A program made the translations under genes and the position numbers. A stretch of DNA of 41,341 nt from Deltaproteobacteria bacterium (GTDB lineage Bacteria; Desulfobacterota; Desulfobacteria; Desulfobacterales; ETH-SRB1): contig JAJSZT010000001.1 in assembly GCA_030272815.1 (NCBI GenBank), positions 102,337 through 143,677 of the forward strand, in the 5' to 3' direction. The notes below the pieces were generated by a model. That model searched no databases and was not told where the DNA came from. It saw only the letters and a list, made by a program, of their open reading frames with translations. This document shows, in pieces, positions 6,943 to 14,589 of this stretch. Each line of letters begins with the position of its first letter. Position 1 is the first letter of the stretch.

Positions 6943-8865
6943 ATGAGTGAACAATTAAATAAGAATTTAATATTACTTTTACTTTGGTTAGTACTTTCTG
7001 TGGGTTTTTCAAGCTTTGCATACGGTGCTGAGCATGCAATCTCAATAGATGTCCTCAGTGACAGCTCTGTCTTAGTCAGCACAATAACTTCTCACGGTCT
7101 GGATGGCAGGGCGCGGAGGCTTACAATTGACACCGGCGGCAACTTGACAGCAACGAACGAGTTCCTAAACGGTTTTTTTAAGAAAGCAATTGGCGCGCCA
7201 AATAATATGTCAGGCTTAGCCATAAGTTATTCTGGAATTCGATCGTTTAAAATTCCAGGATTGATACCAATTGACAAATATTACCCATCCCCTGGAGGAC
7301 TGTTAACTGTCTCTGTTTTGATAAATCCTCAAGGAGATCGAGTCTTTTTATTGTATGATAACGTGCGTGAGAGAAGGATAGATGTCATTAACTATAATTC
7401 TGACACAGGTACACTGGATGATGTACCTCTATTTACTATCCCGGTTGGTCGCGGGTCTGGGGGTGCTACTACGGGAGTAGATGAGATGGCCATCACGCAG
7501 GACGGTGCTAAGCTGTATGTGACGCCACCGGCATGGCAGTATGGTAATTATCTCAACGTCTACAACGCAAGAACCGGAGACCTGCTGACGTCTCTTGGAC
7601 TCGGCGGCTCTCATGCAACGGAGGTGTGTTTATCGGATAATGGTGATGTAGGTATGGTAGTTAATTCAGATGGATCAGTCGTCGCATTCGATGTGAGTAC
7701 AGACACTGTTCTGGGGAGATTATCCGCCGGTTCTGGCATGTTTCATCAATGCGCTATAACAGCGGATGGGACTTTGGGCTTCGTGAACGATCGTTCCGGC
7801 AGGAGGGTATGGGTCGTTGACCTAACAGCTTCCCCGCCAAGGCTTGCTCCAGGAACGAATCCAATTTCAGTCTCAAATCCTATTGGAGACATGTCAATAA
7901 GTCTTGATCAGCAATTTTTGATAGTGACGAGTACGGGATCTGGTCCGCGGCCCCTATTGGTCATCGACATTTCTTCCCGGAAAGTGATCCATACTTTCAC
8001 ATTCAACACTCTACCAATTACCGCTACAGCAAAAGGTAGTCAGACTCCAGAGGTGAAGGACCCTTCATGTGACCCCATGGTCATAAATGGAGACTTTATA
8101 ATTACTCCTGATGGTTTTGATCCGGGTCACAGACTGCCTCTTGGTGACGGTGTTAATGAAGGAACAAGCTGGAGTTTTGATTTCAAAACTGACCCAGAGT
8201 TTCAATGCTTTCCAACTTCTCTCCCGTTGGCCTCCGCACTGCTCACCTTAGAACTCACGCCAAAGGGTTCTGGTATTTCTACTGACGCCTTTAAAATTAA
8301 TCTAATAGGGTTCCCTCCTATCATAACCCCAGTAATTCAAGAGCTTCCCATTGGTGTCACCAGCACTATTCAAATAGAATTAACTAACTTCTACAGAAAC
8401 AGGGCTCTTCCTGACCTCTTAAAGGCTACGCATGGCGACAGCATCCCGGCGTTTTATGCAGATGATGCTATAGTGTCCTTTGCTGAACTTACTCTGACCT
8501 CTTTTGCCGGAGGAAAAGTTAACGACAGGTTTCCTGATCTCGGCCCTGAGGATGTGGACACGGACTTTGATGCTACCCCATGCGCAGAAAATTGTGTAGG
8601 TACATTTACGATCACTGCCGAATTTAGGAATACGTCTTCGGACACTCTGTCTGATCTCTTTTTTGAGGTCGGTGACCTGACTGGCGGGAATGTGCTCTGC
8701 AATGCCGATGGTGGTGTCCCGTGGGGATATGGAGCGGATTTCACGGTACCTATGGATGGTGTGCTCAAACCCCAGGAAAGCTTTACCGTAATATTCGAGA
8801 TTGGCCTCAGAAGTATGAATCCATTTATTTTCGAAGTCGATCTATTTGGGAAGGTACAGAAATAA
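6943..8865 (+). CDS. secreted beta-propeller (YVTN-type) surface protein
   Basis: The 640-residue protein begins with a clear signal peptide (ILLLLWLVLSVGFSSFAYG then AEH, cleavage near residue 29). Residues about 40-350 contain propeller-like repeats: GDRVFLLYDNVRERRIDVIN, DGAKLYVTPPAWQYGNYLNV, VGMVVNSDGSVVAFDVSTD, LGFVNDRSGRRVWVVD and QFLIVTSTGSGPRPLLVIDI. This is the pattern of YVTN/lactonase-like propellers. The C-terminal part (about 360-640) looks like one or two beta-sandwich domains with a few cysteines (PCAENC). No transmembrane anchor or sorting motif was found at the end. AGGAGG precedes the start. It is the first gene inside the repeat-bracketed segment and is separated from the peptide cassette by a terminator-like hairpin, so a functional link is only suggested by position. 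Confidence 0.75.
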   Translation: MSEQLNKNLILLLLWLVLSVGFSSFAYGAEHAISIDVLSDSSVLVSTITSHGLDGRARRLTIDTGGNLTATNEFLNGFFKKAIGAPNNMSGLAISYSGIRSFKIPGLIPIDKYYPSPGGLLTVSVLINPQGDRVFLLYDNVRERRIDVINYNSDTGTLDDVPLFTIPVGRGSGGATTGVDEMAITQDGAKLYVTPPAWQYGNYLNVYNARTGDLLTSLGLGGSHATEVCLSDNGDVGMVVNSDGSVVAFDVSTDTVLGRLSAGSGMFHQCAITADGTLGFVNDRSGRRVWVVDLTASPPRLAPGTNPISVSNPIGDMSISLDQQFLIVTSTGSGPRPLLVIDISSRKVIHTFTFNTLPITATAKGSQTPEVKDPSCDPMVINGDFIITPDGFDPGHRLPLGDGVNEGTSWSFDFKTDPEFQCFPTSLPLASALLTLELTPKGSGISTDAFKINLIGFPPIITPVIQELPIGVTSTIQIELTNFYRNRALPDLLKATHGDSIPAFYADDAIVSFAELTLTSFAGGKVNDRFPDLGPEDVDTDFDATPCAENCVGTFTITAEFRNTSSDTLSDLFFEVGDLTGGNVLCNADGGVPWGYGADFTVPMDGVLKPQESFTVIFEIGLRSMNPFIFEVDLFGKVQK

Positions 8866-8930
8866 ACATGCCCAGAGAAATCTACAAGGCTACCAACGTA
8901 AGGCGCAACAGCCTGTAAATTCAGTTGGTT

Positions 8931-8967
8931 AGCAATTCCTTAGATTTTGTTTGATTGTGGAATTGCT
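8931..8967. repeat. hairpin after the propeller gene
   Basis: AGCAATTCC (8931-8939) and GGAATTGCT (8959-8967) form a perfect 9-bp stem with a 19-base loop. Together with the next hairpin it separates the propeller gene from the peptide cassette. It may protect or end the upstream transcript. Confidence 0.5.
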
Positions 8968-8981
8968 ATAGAACCAAAATG

Positions 8982-9001
8982 GCGGAAAGTGTTCCGCTTT
9001 T
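8982..9001 (+). terminator. rho-independent terminator-like hairpin
   Basis: GCGGAA (8982-8987), loop AGTG and TTCCGC (8992-8997) are followed by TTTT. The stem is short but G/C-rich, and it lies 117 bases after the propeller stop codon and 86 before the precursor peptide start. It suggests that the peptide cassette has its own promoter between about 9000 and 9075, although no clear -35/-10 pair was identified. Confidence 0.5.
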
Positions 9002-9087
9002 AGTTGGTAGCCTATTAGGGAAAGTGCGATAAAGTAACAGCCATTTAAACTCCTATAAAATTTATGAAGAGAAAGGAGGTTCAAGTT

Positions 9088-9246
9088 ATGAGAGATATGA
9101 AAAAAGTATTGGAGAGAGAGGAGCAAGAAAAAGTGGATAAGAAAACCTTTAAAGAGCCGAAACTCACATTCGTTGAGCCGAAGCTAACAAAGCAAGGCGA
9201 TGCGACCAAGATCACCGGTGGGTTCTTTGGTACCTTTGTGCCGTAA
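9088..9246 (+). CDS. RiPP precursor peptide with a lasso-type leader and an unusual short core
   Basis: The 52-residue peptide starts at 9088, where AAGGAGG (9073-9079) gives ideal spacing; an in-frame ATG at 9064 lies before that site and is rejected. The N-terminal half is charged (KKVLEREEQEKVDKK). Then come TFKEPKLTFVEPKLTKQG and DATKITGGFFGTFVP. The segment from residue 28 fits the lasso leader rule YxxPxLxxxGxxxxxT exactly, with Phe for Tyr: F28, P31, L33, G37, T43. In lasso peptides that Thr is the penultimate leader residue, so cleavage after TG would leave GFFGTFVP as core. This core has no Asp or Glu for a macrolactam ring. The recognition motif appears twice in tandem (TFKEPKL, TFVEPKL). 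Kinase, radical SAM, PqqD-like and B2-like genes follow. The function of the product is unknown. Confidence 0.8.
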   Translation: MRDMKKVLEREEQEKVDKKTFKEPKLTFVEPKLTKQGDATKITGGFFGTFVP

Positions 9247-9271
9247 TCATAACAAGGGAGCAAACAGAACT

Positions 9272-10273
9272 GTGGCAAGATGGATAACTGAAGCAGGTGT
9301 TCGCTTCTACTCTTTACACGGATTAACCATTCAGGCCAGATGGGAAGGGAAAGGGATCGAAGATGAAATTGACCAGTTCTTCTCTCCCTTTCCCTTTACT
9401 AAGCTAAGCTGCCTGAATGATCCCGTTCACATGCATTTGAAATTCACCACTTCAGATATCCCGTGGGCTGTGCCGAAGCAGACATCAAAGCCTCTTCACT
9501 GCTATGGTTTATCAATCTTTAAAGCGGATGATTATGTTTATCTTACTGACGGATTGTCCGTTTTTCAGTTACAGCCTCAACAGGGAACCGGCTTACTGAC
9601 TCTTCATTCCTCTTTTAGGGAAAAACCTCTTTTATCAAAGTGTAATTTTTTTCTTATCGGCCTTATCCATCTTCTTTCTCGCTTTCGCCTGTATGACCTT
9701 CATGCCGCGGGGTTTATCAGAGACGGAACAGGCTGTCTGTTATTGGGGGAGTCCGGCAGCGGCAAGTCGAGCATGACGCTCAGCATGGTCCGTCAAGGCT
9801 GGTACTATACCTCAGACGATGCCATTTTGCTCAAGTCCTCAGCAGATGGAGTTGAGGCCCTATCCTTTCGGAAGAAATTTTATCTGGACCCTGTCCTGAT
9901 CCATCACTACTCGGAAATAGCGCCTTATCTTGAGGGACCAACAAATGGAAAAAGAGGCAAGCGATTCCTGGATTTGGATTTGGTCTATCCGGATCAATTC
10001 TATCCGGATTTTCTTCCAAATGTGTTGATCTACACGAGCATTGTTTCTCAACCTGAGAGTATGCTGACACCCATAGATCAAACATCTTCCCTGATCAGAT
10101 TGATGAAGCAGAGCGCATCTCTGTTTTTCAATCGTGAGGCTGTCAAGGCGCATTTAGATGCCCTCAAACAACTTGTAAACCAGACAGATAGTTTCGAACT
10201 CATTGCAGGTCGCGATTTGTATGAAGAGCCGGAGAAGATTTCTGAAGTCCTATCAGTAGTAGAGGGAGTATGA
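9272..10273 (+). CDS. HPr kinase/phosphorylase-like protein of a RiPP cassette
   Basis: The 333-residue protein has a P-loop GESGSGKSSM at about residues 157-166 and a following SDDAILL strand, which together are the HprK-type kinase core (HPr kinase C-terminal fold). NGKRGKRFLDLDLVYP fits the substrate loop of these kinases. The N-terminal ~140 residues are unlike classic HprK and resemble the variable region of cassette-borne homologues. In the paeninodin lasso cluster a homologous kinase phosphorylates the precursor C-terminus (known), so a role on the 52-residue precursor is inferred. The GTG at 9272 is preferred because AAGGGAG lies 11 bases upstream; the earlier in-frame ATG at 9200 lies within the precursor gene. 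The gap to the precursor gene is 25 bases. Confidence 0.8.
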   Translation: MARWITEAGVRFYSLHGLTIQARWEGKGIEDEIDQFFSPFPFTKLSCLNDPVHMHLKFTTSDIPWAVPKQTSKPLHCYGLSIFKADDYVYLTDGLSVFQLQPQQGTGLLTLHSSFREKPLLSKCNFFLIGLIHLLSRFRLYDLHAAGFIRDGTGCLLLGESGSGKSSMTLSMVRQGWYYTSDDAILLKSSADGVEALSFRKKFYLDPVLIHHYSEIAPYLEGPTNGKRGKRFLDLDLVYPDQFYPDFLPNVLIYTSIVSQPESMLTPIDQTSSLIRLMKQSASLFFNREAVKAHLDALKQLVNQTDSFELIAGRDLYEEPEKISEVLSVVEGV

Positions 10274-10330
10274 GGAAACACAGCCGATAGGGGGAGAATT
10301 TGCCGGATTTGTTATGAAGGAAGGATATAA

Positions 10331-11368
10331 ATGCCAGGCATAGTCATAGAGCTCACAAATCGCTGTAATCTGAGATGTCAACACTGCTTTGATAAAAGGC
10401 ACAGCGCTGACGGGGACCTGAAAATAGAGATTGTAGAAAAGATTCTCTTGGGTGCTAAGGCTCACGGCTTTGATTATCTCTCCTTTACTGGTGGAGAGCC
10501 GACAATGCATCCAGGATTTGCAGAAATCCTTACAATGGTATGTGAAGCTGGATATAGGTTTGGCTTTGTTACTAACGGCTGGAATTTTACCAGAATTTAT
10601 GAAAAGATACTTCCTTTTCACGATAGGCTTTCAGGGATTACGTTTAGTCTGGATGGTGCCAAAGAGGGGACACACGACAGCCTTCGTGGGAAGGCTTCAT
10701 ACCGTCGGGTAATGAAGGCTATAAGTGTTTGTGTAGTGAAAGACATCCCTTTCACCTTTAATTCAGTAATTACATCCCGCAACCGTGATGAATCAAAAGA
10801 GATGGCAGAGCTTGCAACTAAACTCGGAAGCAGAGGACTAAGATTCGGTCATCTTATGTCTACTCCGCTAACCACAGAGCAAAATCTGGACATCTCCCCT
10901 ACGGAGCGAAAAAAGGTAGAGGCTACTGTCTGGCAACTCCAAAAAACTTTTCCAATACCAATTGTTATGGCCCCTGGACACTATACTACCAACCTCTTCC
11001 CATGTACTCCCCTTCAGATGCAGGAATTTAACATTGACTGGCAGGGGAACGTCACAACCTGCTGTCACTTATCCGGGCATGGAGATGGCGCGGAAGGCGA
11101 GGATGTAGTAGGCAATCTGGGCAAGATGAGTTTTTCTGAGGCTTATGAACGCCTGGTTGAATCTAATAGAAAGTTCCACCAGAAGAAGGAAGAACGTTAT
11201 TCCAACGGTAATTTCAAGGACTCAGACTACTTTCCATGCTGGTATTGCTCAAATTATTTCAAGAAAGTAGATTGGCTTAAAGAGTTTCCCCAAAACCCCT
11301 GGTCTAATAAGGTTTGGACAAAAAATGCTCAGAGGAGGTCAATAATCGATGGTAGAGCTCAATCATAG
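10331..11368 (+). CDS. radical SAM/SPASM-type peptide maturase
   Basis: The 345-residue protein opens at once with the radical SAM motif CNLRCQHC (about residues 12-19), followed by FTGGEPTMHP. The C-terminal third has a SPASM-like cysteine set: C in FPCTPLQM, CC in VTTCCHLSG, and CWYC near residue 315. PqqE, AlbA and related RiPP enzymes share this layout. They use an auxiliary cluster to make C-C, C-S or other crosslinks or to epimerise peptide residues. Start 10331 follows AAGGAAGGAT. Its last 20 bases overlap the PqqD-like gene, indicating translational coupling. It occupies the place where lasso clusters normally have the asparagine-synthetase-like cyclase. The substrate is inferred to be the adjacent precursor; the chemistry cannot be read from the sequence. 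Confidence 0.88.
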   Translation: MPGIVIELTNRCNLRCQHCFDKRHSADGDLKIEIVEKILLGAKAHGFDYLSFTGGEPTMHPGFAEILTMVCEAGYRFGFVTNGWNFTRIYEKILPFHDRLSGITFSLDGAKEGTHDSLRGKASYRRVMKAISVCVVKDIPFTFNSVITSRNRDESKEMAELATKLGSRGLRFGHLMSTPLTTEQNLDISPTERKKVEATVWQLQKTFPIPIVMAPGHYTTNLFPCTPLQMQEFNIDWQGNVTTCCHLSGHGDGAEGEDVVGNLGKMSFSEAYERLVESNRKFHQKKEERYSNGNFKDSDYFPCWYCSNYFKKVDWLKEFPQNPWSNKVWTKNAQRRSIIDGRAQS

Positions 11369-11633
11369 GGTAAAACCTGACTCTGATGTAGTTATTACAG
11401 AGTTAGAAGGCAAAGAGGCAGTCCTCTTAAATCTGGCAACGAAAATGTACTACACACTAAATGAAACAGGACTACGTATCTGGCAATTGCTTAGCAGTGG
11501 TGGTACGCTTGAAGAAATAAATGAAAGGCTTCAGAATGAATTTGATGTTACCCCTGAAAAAGCAAAAGGAAGTGTTCTTAATCTCATTGGTGAACTTATT
11601 AATGAGAAATTAGTAAAGGTTGTTGATGAATAG
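11349..11633 (+). CDS. PqqD-like RiPP recognition element protein
   Basis: The 94-residue protein has the PqqD fold pattern: VITELEGKEAVLLNLATKMY at the beta hairpin, YYTLNETGLRIWQLL, a helical region TLEEINERLQNEFDV, and a final helix LIGELINEKLVKVV. Stand-alone PqqD proteins (B1 of lasso systems) bind the YxxPxL part of the leader and deliver the precursor to the enzymes. AGAGGAGG is placed ideally before the ATG although it lies inside the upstream radical SAM gene. Downstream it overlaps the B2-like gene by 8 bases. With the doubled leader motif in the precursor it is the likely recognition subunit. Confidence 0.88.
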   Translation: MVELNHRVKPDSDVVITELEGKEAVLLNLATKMYYTLNETGLRIWQLLSSGGTLEEINERLQNEFDVTPEKAKGSVLNLIGELINEKLVKVVDE

Positions 11634-12123
11634 TCATGCCTGGATTCTAAGAAAATTCAGGGCTAATTTTAGCTCCTTTGAAGAAATTTGGCTTTTTATC
11701 CGGATATTTCTTCTGATTATCCTATTGCCTGCGATGCTGAGGCTCTTCTCCCTTCCTATGCTTATGAAGATGCTTACACCCCGAGATTTGAGAGTATGCA
11801 ATGACCAGGACTCAGAGTCAAGAGATAAGATAGTGAAGTTTGCGGACTACTTACTAAACCGCAACTTCTGGATATTCAGGAGTACTTGTCTGAAGCGCTC
11901 TTTAGTTCTTTATCACTTCTTACGAAAATTGGGGATCAATCTTCATGTATGTTTTGGAGTGAAATATAATGGTAAGTTACCTGATAGAAAGACACAAAAA
12001 AAACTTGAGGGACATGCCTGGCTTTTTTACAATGGAAATATTTTCCTGGAAAGAAATGCGGAAGTAACGAAAACGTATAAGCTGACATATTTCTTTCCTG
12101 ATATTATGGAGCAAGTTGGATAA
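11626..12123 (+). CDS. lasso B2-like transglutaminase-fold leader protease
   Basis: The 165-residue protein matches the B2 family (transglutaminase-like superfamily, Transglut_core3 type). The nucleophile candidate is Cys in STCLKRSLVLYHFLRKLG, the His is in LEGHAWLFYNG, and an acidic partner could lie in the following FLERNAEV strand. The N-terminal region carries a hydrophobic helix (WLFIRIFLLIILLPAML), as is common in B2 proteins. B2 enzymes cut the leader after the conserved Thr-X site with help from the PqqD-like B1. The ATG at 11626 is preferred over the TTG at 11620 because of AAAGG at 11615-11619. It is the last gene before the right-hand repeat. Confidence 0.85.
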   Translation: MNSHAWILRKFRANFSSFEEIWLFIRIFLLIILLPAMLRLFSLPMLMKMLTPRDLRVCNDQDSESRDKIVKFADYLLNRNFWIFRSTCLKRSLVLYHFLRKLGINLHVCFGVKYNGKLPDRKTQKKLEGHAWLFYNGNIFLERNAEVTKTYKLTYFFPDIMEQVG

Positions 12124-12176
12124 GACTATAGTTTTTCAAATAAAGAATTTGGTTTTTAATTTTCAGGAAATCAAAT

Positions 12177-12590
12177 GGGCGCAGATACTCTTCTCTCCCA
12201 AACGGAGCATATTATTTAGACAGGATTACAGGATAAACAAGATTATTTATTTCCTGTTAATCAACAGAGCCTAAATCCTGTAAAAACATATAATTACATA
12301 CCAATTCGATCAGGCTTTAGAAAAAAACTGTATCAAAATTATTTTTTGGATTTAAATAATAGTTCGGTACCAAGGTTTGTCATCTTTGCTATTATACATT
12401 CAATACTCTTATGGCCGTTTATAGATTTGGAACGGGTTTGAAATGAAAAGCCATTTCCAGGATATGAATTTATGATATACAGGATCCGCATTAATTCTTT
12501 TTTTATATAACAAGTCAATCCTGTAATCCTGTCTGAAATATTTATCATTTCTCGGAAGATGAGAGTAACTGCACCCTATTCTATTGATTT
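12177..12590. repeat. ~400-bp dispersed repeat, right copy (inverted relative to 6395-6795)
   Basis: This is the reverse complement of the left copy with scattered substitutions, estimated by eye at 85-90% identity. Inner landmarks are GATACTCTTCTCTCCCAAAC at 12183 and, outward, TTCGGTACCAAGG, CTCTTATGGCCGTTTATAGA and GAGAGTAACTGCACCCT. AGACAGGATTACAGGATAAA and AATCCTGTAATCCTGTCTGA form internal complementary ends. Reading frames inside (for example 12339-12548, minus) are short, unlike any family I know, and are not called. Confidence 0.8.
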
Positions 12591-12663
12591 TAATTCCTAA
12601 ATTCGCAATTGAGCGAAGCTGATTCCCCAATTCCTCAATTCGAAAACTTTAAATTATTCGTAT

Positions 12664-13935
12664 ATGAATCTATCCAATGAAAATAGGCTATTATTGTACT
12701 GTACTCAGATCAAGATTCCTGAGGATACACTCAATAAATTTGAAGACATTATAAGCCTTTCATTAGACTGGAAAGAGATCTTGGAGTCCGCCCGTTGGCA
12801 TGGTATTGCTCCATTGTTATACAATAATTTGAAAGGTATTCAGAAATGCCATTTTATTCCCCAAGAAGTCATGGATGAGCTAAAAACAGCCTACAATGCT
12901 AATTTAGCCAGAAATATGTACATTTATGCGGAATTAAATAGTATTTTAGGCGCATTTCGTGAAAAAAAAGTGGAGGTTATCGTCTTAAAAGGCGCTGCTT
13001 TAGCTAAGACCGTTTATGGTGATATCGGTTTAAGACCAATGAGTGATGTTGACCTCCTGGTGAAAAAAGAAGACCTTCCCCGTGCAGAAAAGATAATGTG
13101 TGGGTCAGGCTATCTTTTCCATGGTAATCTGCCCCCAGAATGGTATAGAAAAAATCACCAGCACATCGTTTATATCCATCCAAACAAGAATATCCTGGTT
13201 GAAATTCACTGGCACATAGCGAATAAATCTCATCCCTTTCGAATTCGTAATATTGACACCGGCCTTATTGAAAGGTGGTGGGAAAGGGCTAATACTGTGG
13301 AGATTTCCGGCAAAAAAGTACTCATACTCTGTCCTGACGATTTAATCTTTCACCTCTGCCTTCATTTTCTCAAACACCGGTTTATAGGTCACAAAGCAGT
13401 TTTTGGAAGCAAAGGAGCACTTATTCAGCTATGCGATATTTTTCAAACTCTCAAGCATTATAGAGATGAGATCAATTGGGCAAGGCTTAAGTGTGAAGCT
13501 GAGAAGTACGGAGTGGACAGCGTTATTTATACCACACTTTTTATTGCAACGGAAACCATCGGGAATCATGATGATATTTCTCATGACCTCCTCAATCGAT
13601 TTAGCCCAGAAAGTTTAGATAAAAGAATAGTGCGGCTTATTAATAAAAGAATCCTTGTCAGGGAAGACGCTTTTCCTGCTGTTCCTCGCACTCTTATCAA
13701 GTCACAAGTAGAGGATAGCTTTCAAGAAAAAGTAAAGGTTCTCCTTAAACAAATATTTCCGCATCCGGAGGTCCTCTCAAAAAAATATTCAGTCCCCCTG
13801 CCCTCTAAGAGGCTCTATTTTTGCTATCTAATTCATCCGCTTAACCTCCTTTTAAAATCCGGAAGGATAGTATCGGAAGCTCCGGGTATAAAGGAAGATG
13901 TAATTCTTAGAAAGTGGATAGGTGCTAAAAATTAG
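12664..13935 (+). CDS. nucleotidyltransferase-family protein (NTP_transf_5 type)
   Basis: The 423-residue protein contains the signature of the uncharacterised nucleotidyltransferase family: EVIVLKGAALAKTVYGD, then IGLRPMSDVDLLVKKEDL (about residues 100-140), with paired aspartates in DVDLL as expected for metal-binding catalytic residues. LVEIHWHIAN and DDLIFHLCLHFLKHRF follow, also typical. Members are frequent in lasso clusters with a kinase (the paeninodin type) and near exopolysaccharide loci. Here the gene lies 540 bases after the B2-like gene, beyond the right-hand repeat, so its membership in the cassette is likely but not proven. The start at 12664 has only a weak ribosome binding site. 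Confidence 0.8.
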   Translation: MNLSNENRLLLYCTQIKIPEDTLNKFEDIISLSLDWKEILESARWHGIAPLLYNNLKGIQKCHFIPQEVMDELKTAYNANLARNMYIYAELNSILGAFREKKVEVIVLKGAALAKTVYGDIGLRPMSDVDLLVKKEDLPRAEKIMCGSGYLFHGNLPPEWYRKNHQHIVYIHPNKNILVEIHWHIANKSHPFRIRNIDTGLIERWWERANTVEISGKKVLILCPDDLIFHLCLHFLKHRFIGHKAVFGSKGALIQLCDIFQTLKHYRDEINWARLKCEAEKYGVDSVIYTTLFIATETIGNHDDISHDLLNRFSPESLDKRIVRLINKRILVREDAFPAVPRTLIKSQVEDSFQEKVKVLLKQIFPHPEVLSKKYSVPLPSKRLYFCYLIHPLNLLLKSGRIVSEAPGIKEDVILRKWIGAKN

Positions 13936-14040
13936 AATTCGCGATTCACGTCCGGACCAATAGCAGGATAGGCACAGTTGCTTTCCCCCTCGGTCACACC
14001 CGCTACAGCCAGAATCTGTGTACCATGGGAAAAGATGGGA

Positions 14041-14251
14041 TAAAGGCGGTTTATTTAAACACCGATAACTTAAACCCAAATTGAGCAATTTTTTACTCGA
14101 CCTGCACCAATCTTTTGCGCATCAGGGACTTACGAAAAGTCTCGACATATCCATTGGTATGCCTACGCTTTTCGCAAACCTTGCTGCATCAAGATCTCGG
14201 CACATTTCTTCGCAAAAAATAGCTCAACTTAGGTTAAATAAACCGCCTTTA
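14041..14251. repeat. palindromic element E5 downstream of the nucleotidyltransferase
   Basis: The arm AAAGGCGGTTTATTTAA starts at 14042 and its complement ends at 14250. The halves stay roughly complementary inward (TTGAGCAATTTTTT against AAAAATAGCTCAA; ACGAAAAG against CTTTTCGC). The apex is CATATC-CATT-GGTATG, a hairpin at the place where other elements have AATAN/NTATT. The rest of 13936-14264 shows no gene. The element lies between converging genes (nucleotidyltransferase and HU), where it could act as a bidirectional terminator. Confidence 0.7.
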
Positions 14252-14264
14252 AATTTAGGTTGAA

Positions 14265-14537
14265 CTATATGGAGGTTTTTAGTTTCTTGCCGGGCCGGAA
14301 CTTAACAACATTGCATGCTTTGATTTTAATCGGTTCGCCTGTTTGAGGATTACGGCCTTTACGAGCTTTTCTGCGGACTTTTGAAAAAGTTCCGAATCCC
14401 ACAAGAGTAACTTTACCGTCTTTTTTCTTTAGCGCCTTTGTTACACCATCCATGAAAGAGTTTAGTGCACCTGTTGCCGCGACCTTGGAAATGCCCGCGT
14501 CGGTTGCCATTTTTTCTACTAATTCTGCTTTTGTCAT
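14265..14537 (-). CDS. hup: DNA-binding protein HU
   Basis: The 90-residue protein is a standard HU/IHF-family nucleoid protein: MTKAELVEKMATDAGISK at the N-terminal helix-turn-helix dimer body, VTLVGFGTFSKVRRKARKGR, and NPQTGEPIKIKACNVVKFRP for the DNA-clamping arm. The RNPQTG arm tip with Pro is intact. The ATG at 14537 is chosen over 14543 because AGAGGGGG then has a spacing of about 7 bases and the length is the usual 90. It binds DNA as a dimer with little sequence preference. It is a single gene with no operon partner. HU is more likely than an IHF subunit from the overall sequence. Confidence 0.95.
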   Translation of the reverse strand: MTKAELVEKMATDAGISKVAATGALNSFMDGVTKALKKKDGKVTLVGFGTFSKVRRKARKGRNPQTGEPIKIKACNVVKFRPGKKLKTSI

Positions 14538-14589
14538 AGTCATTCCCCCTCTTTGTTATTGATTAATAACGATACAACCTCCTCTTTTA

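Noticed and set aside
8868-8918. 16-codon frame MPREIYKATNVRRNSL as a second precursor
   Set aside because: It has no ribosome binding site and no leader-like motif, and it follows the propeller stop by 2 bases.
9064-9246. Longer precursor starting at the ATG at 9064
   Set aside because: The ribosome binding site AAGGAGG lies after this ATG, at 9073-9079, and fits only the start at 9088.
9088-9246. Calling the peptide a genuine lasso peptide
   Set aside because: No asparagine-synthetase-like cyclase gene is present and the putative core has no Asp or Glu for ring closure, although the leader fits.
6395-12590. Composite transposon with insertion sequences at both ends
   Set aside because: The ~400-bp repeats contain no transposase-like frame. 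They are described as repeats only.
12339-12630. Two minus-strand reading frames inside the right-hand repeat
   Set aside because: They are short, resemble no family, and the matching frames are not kept in the left copy.
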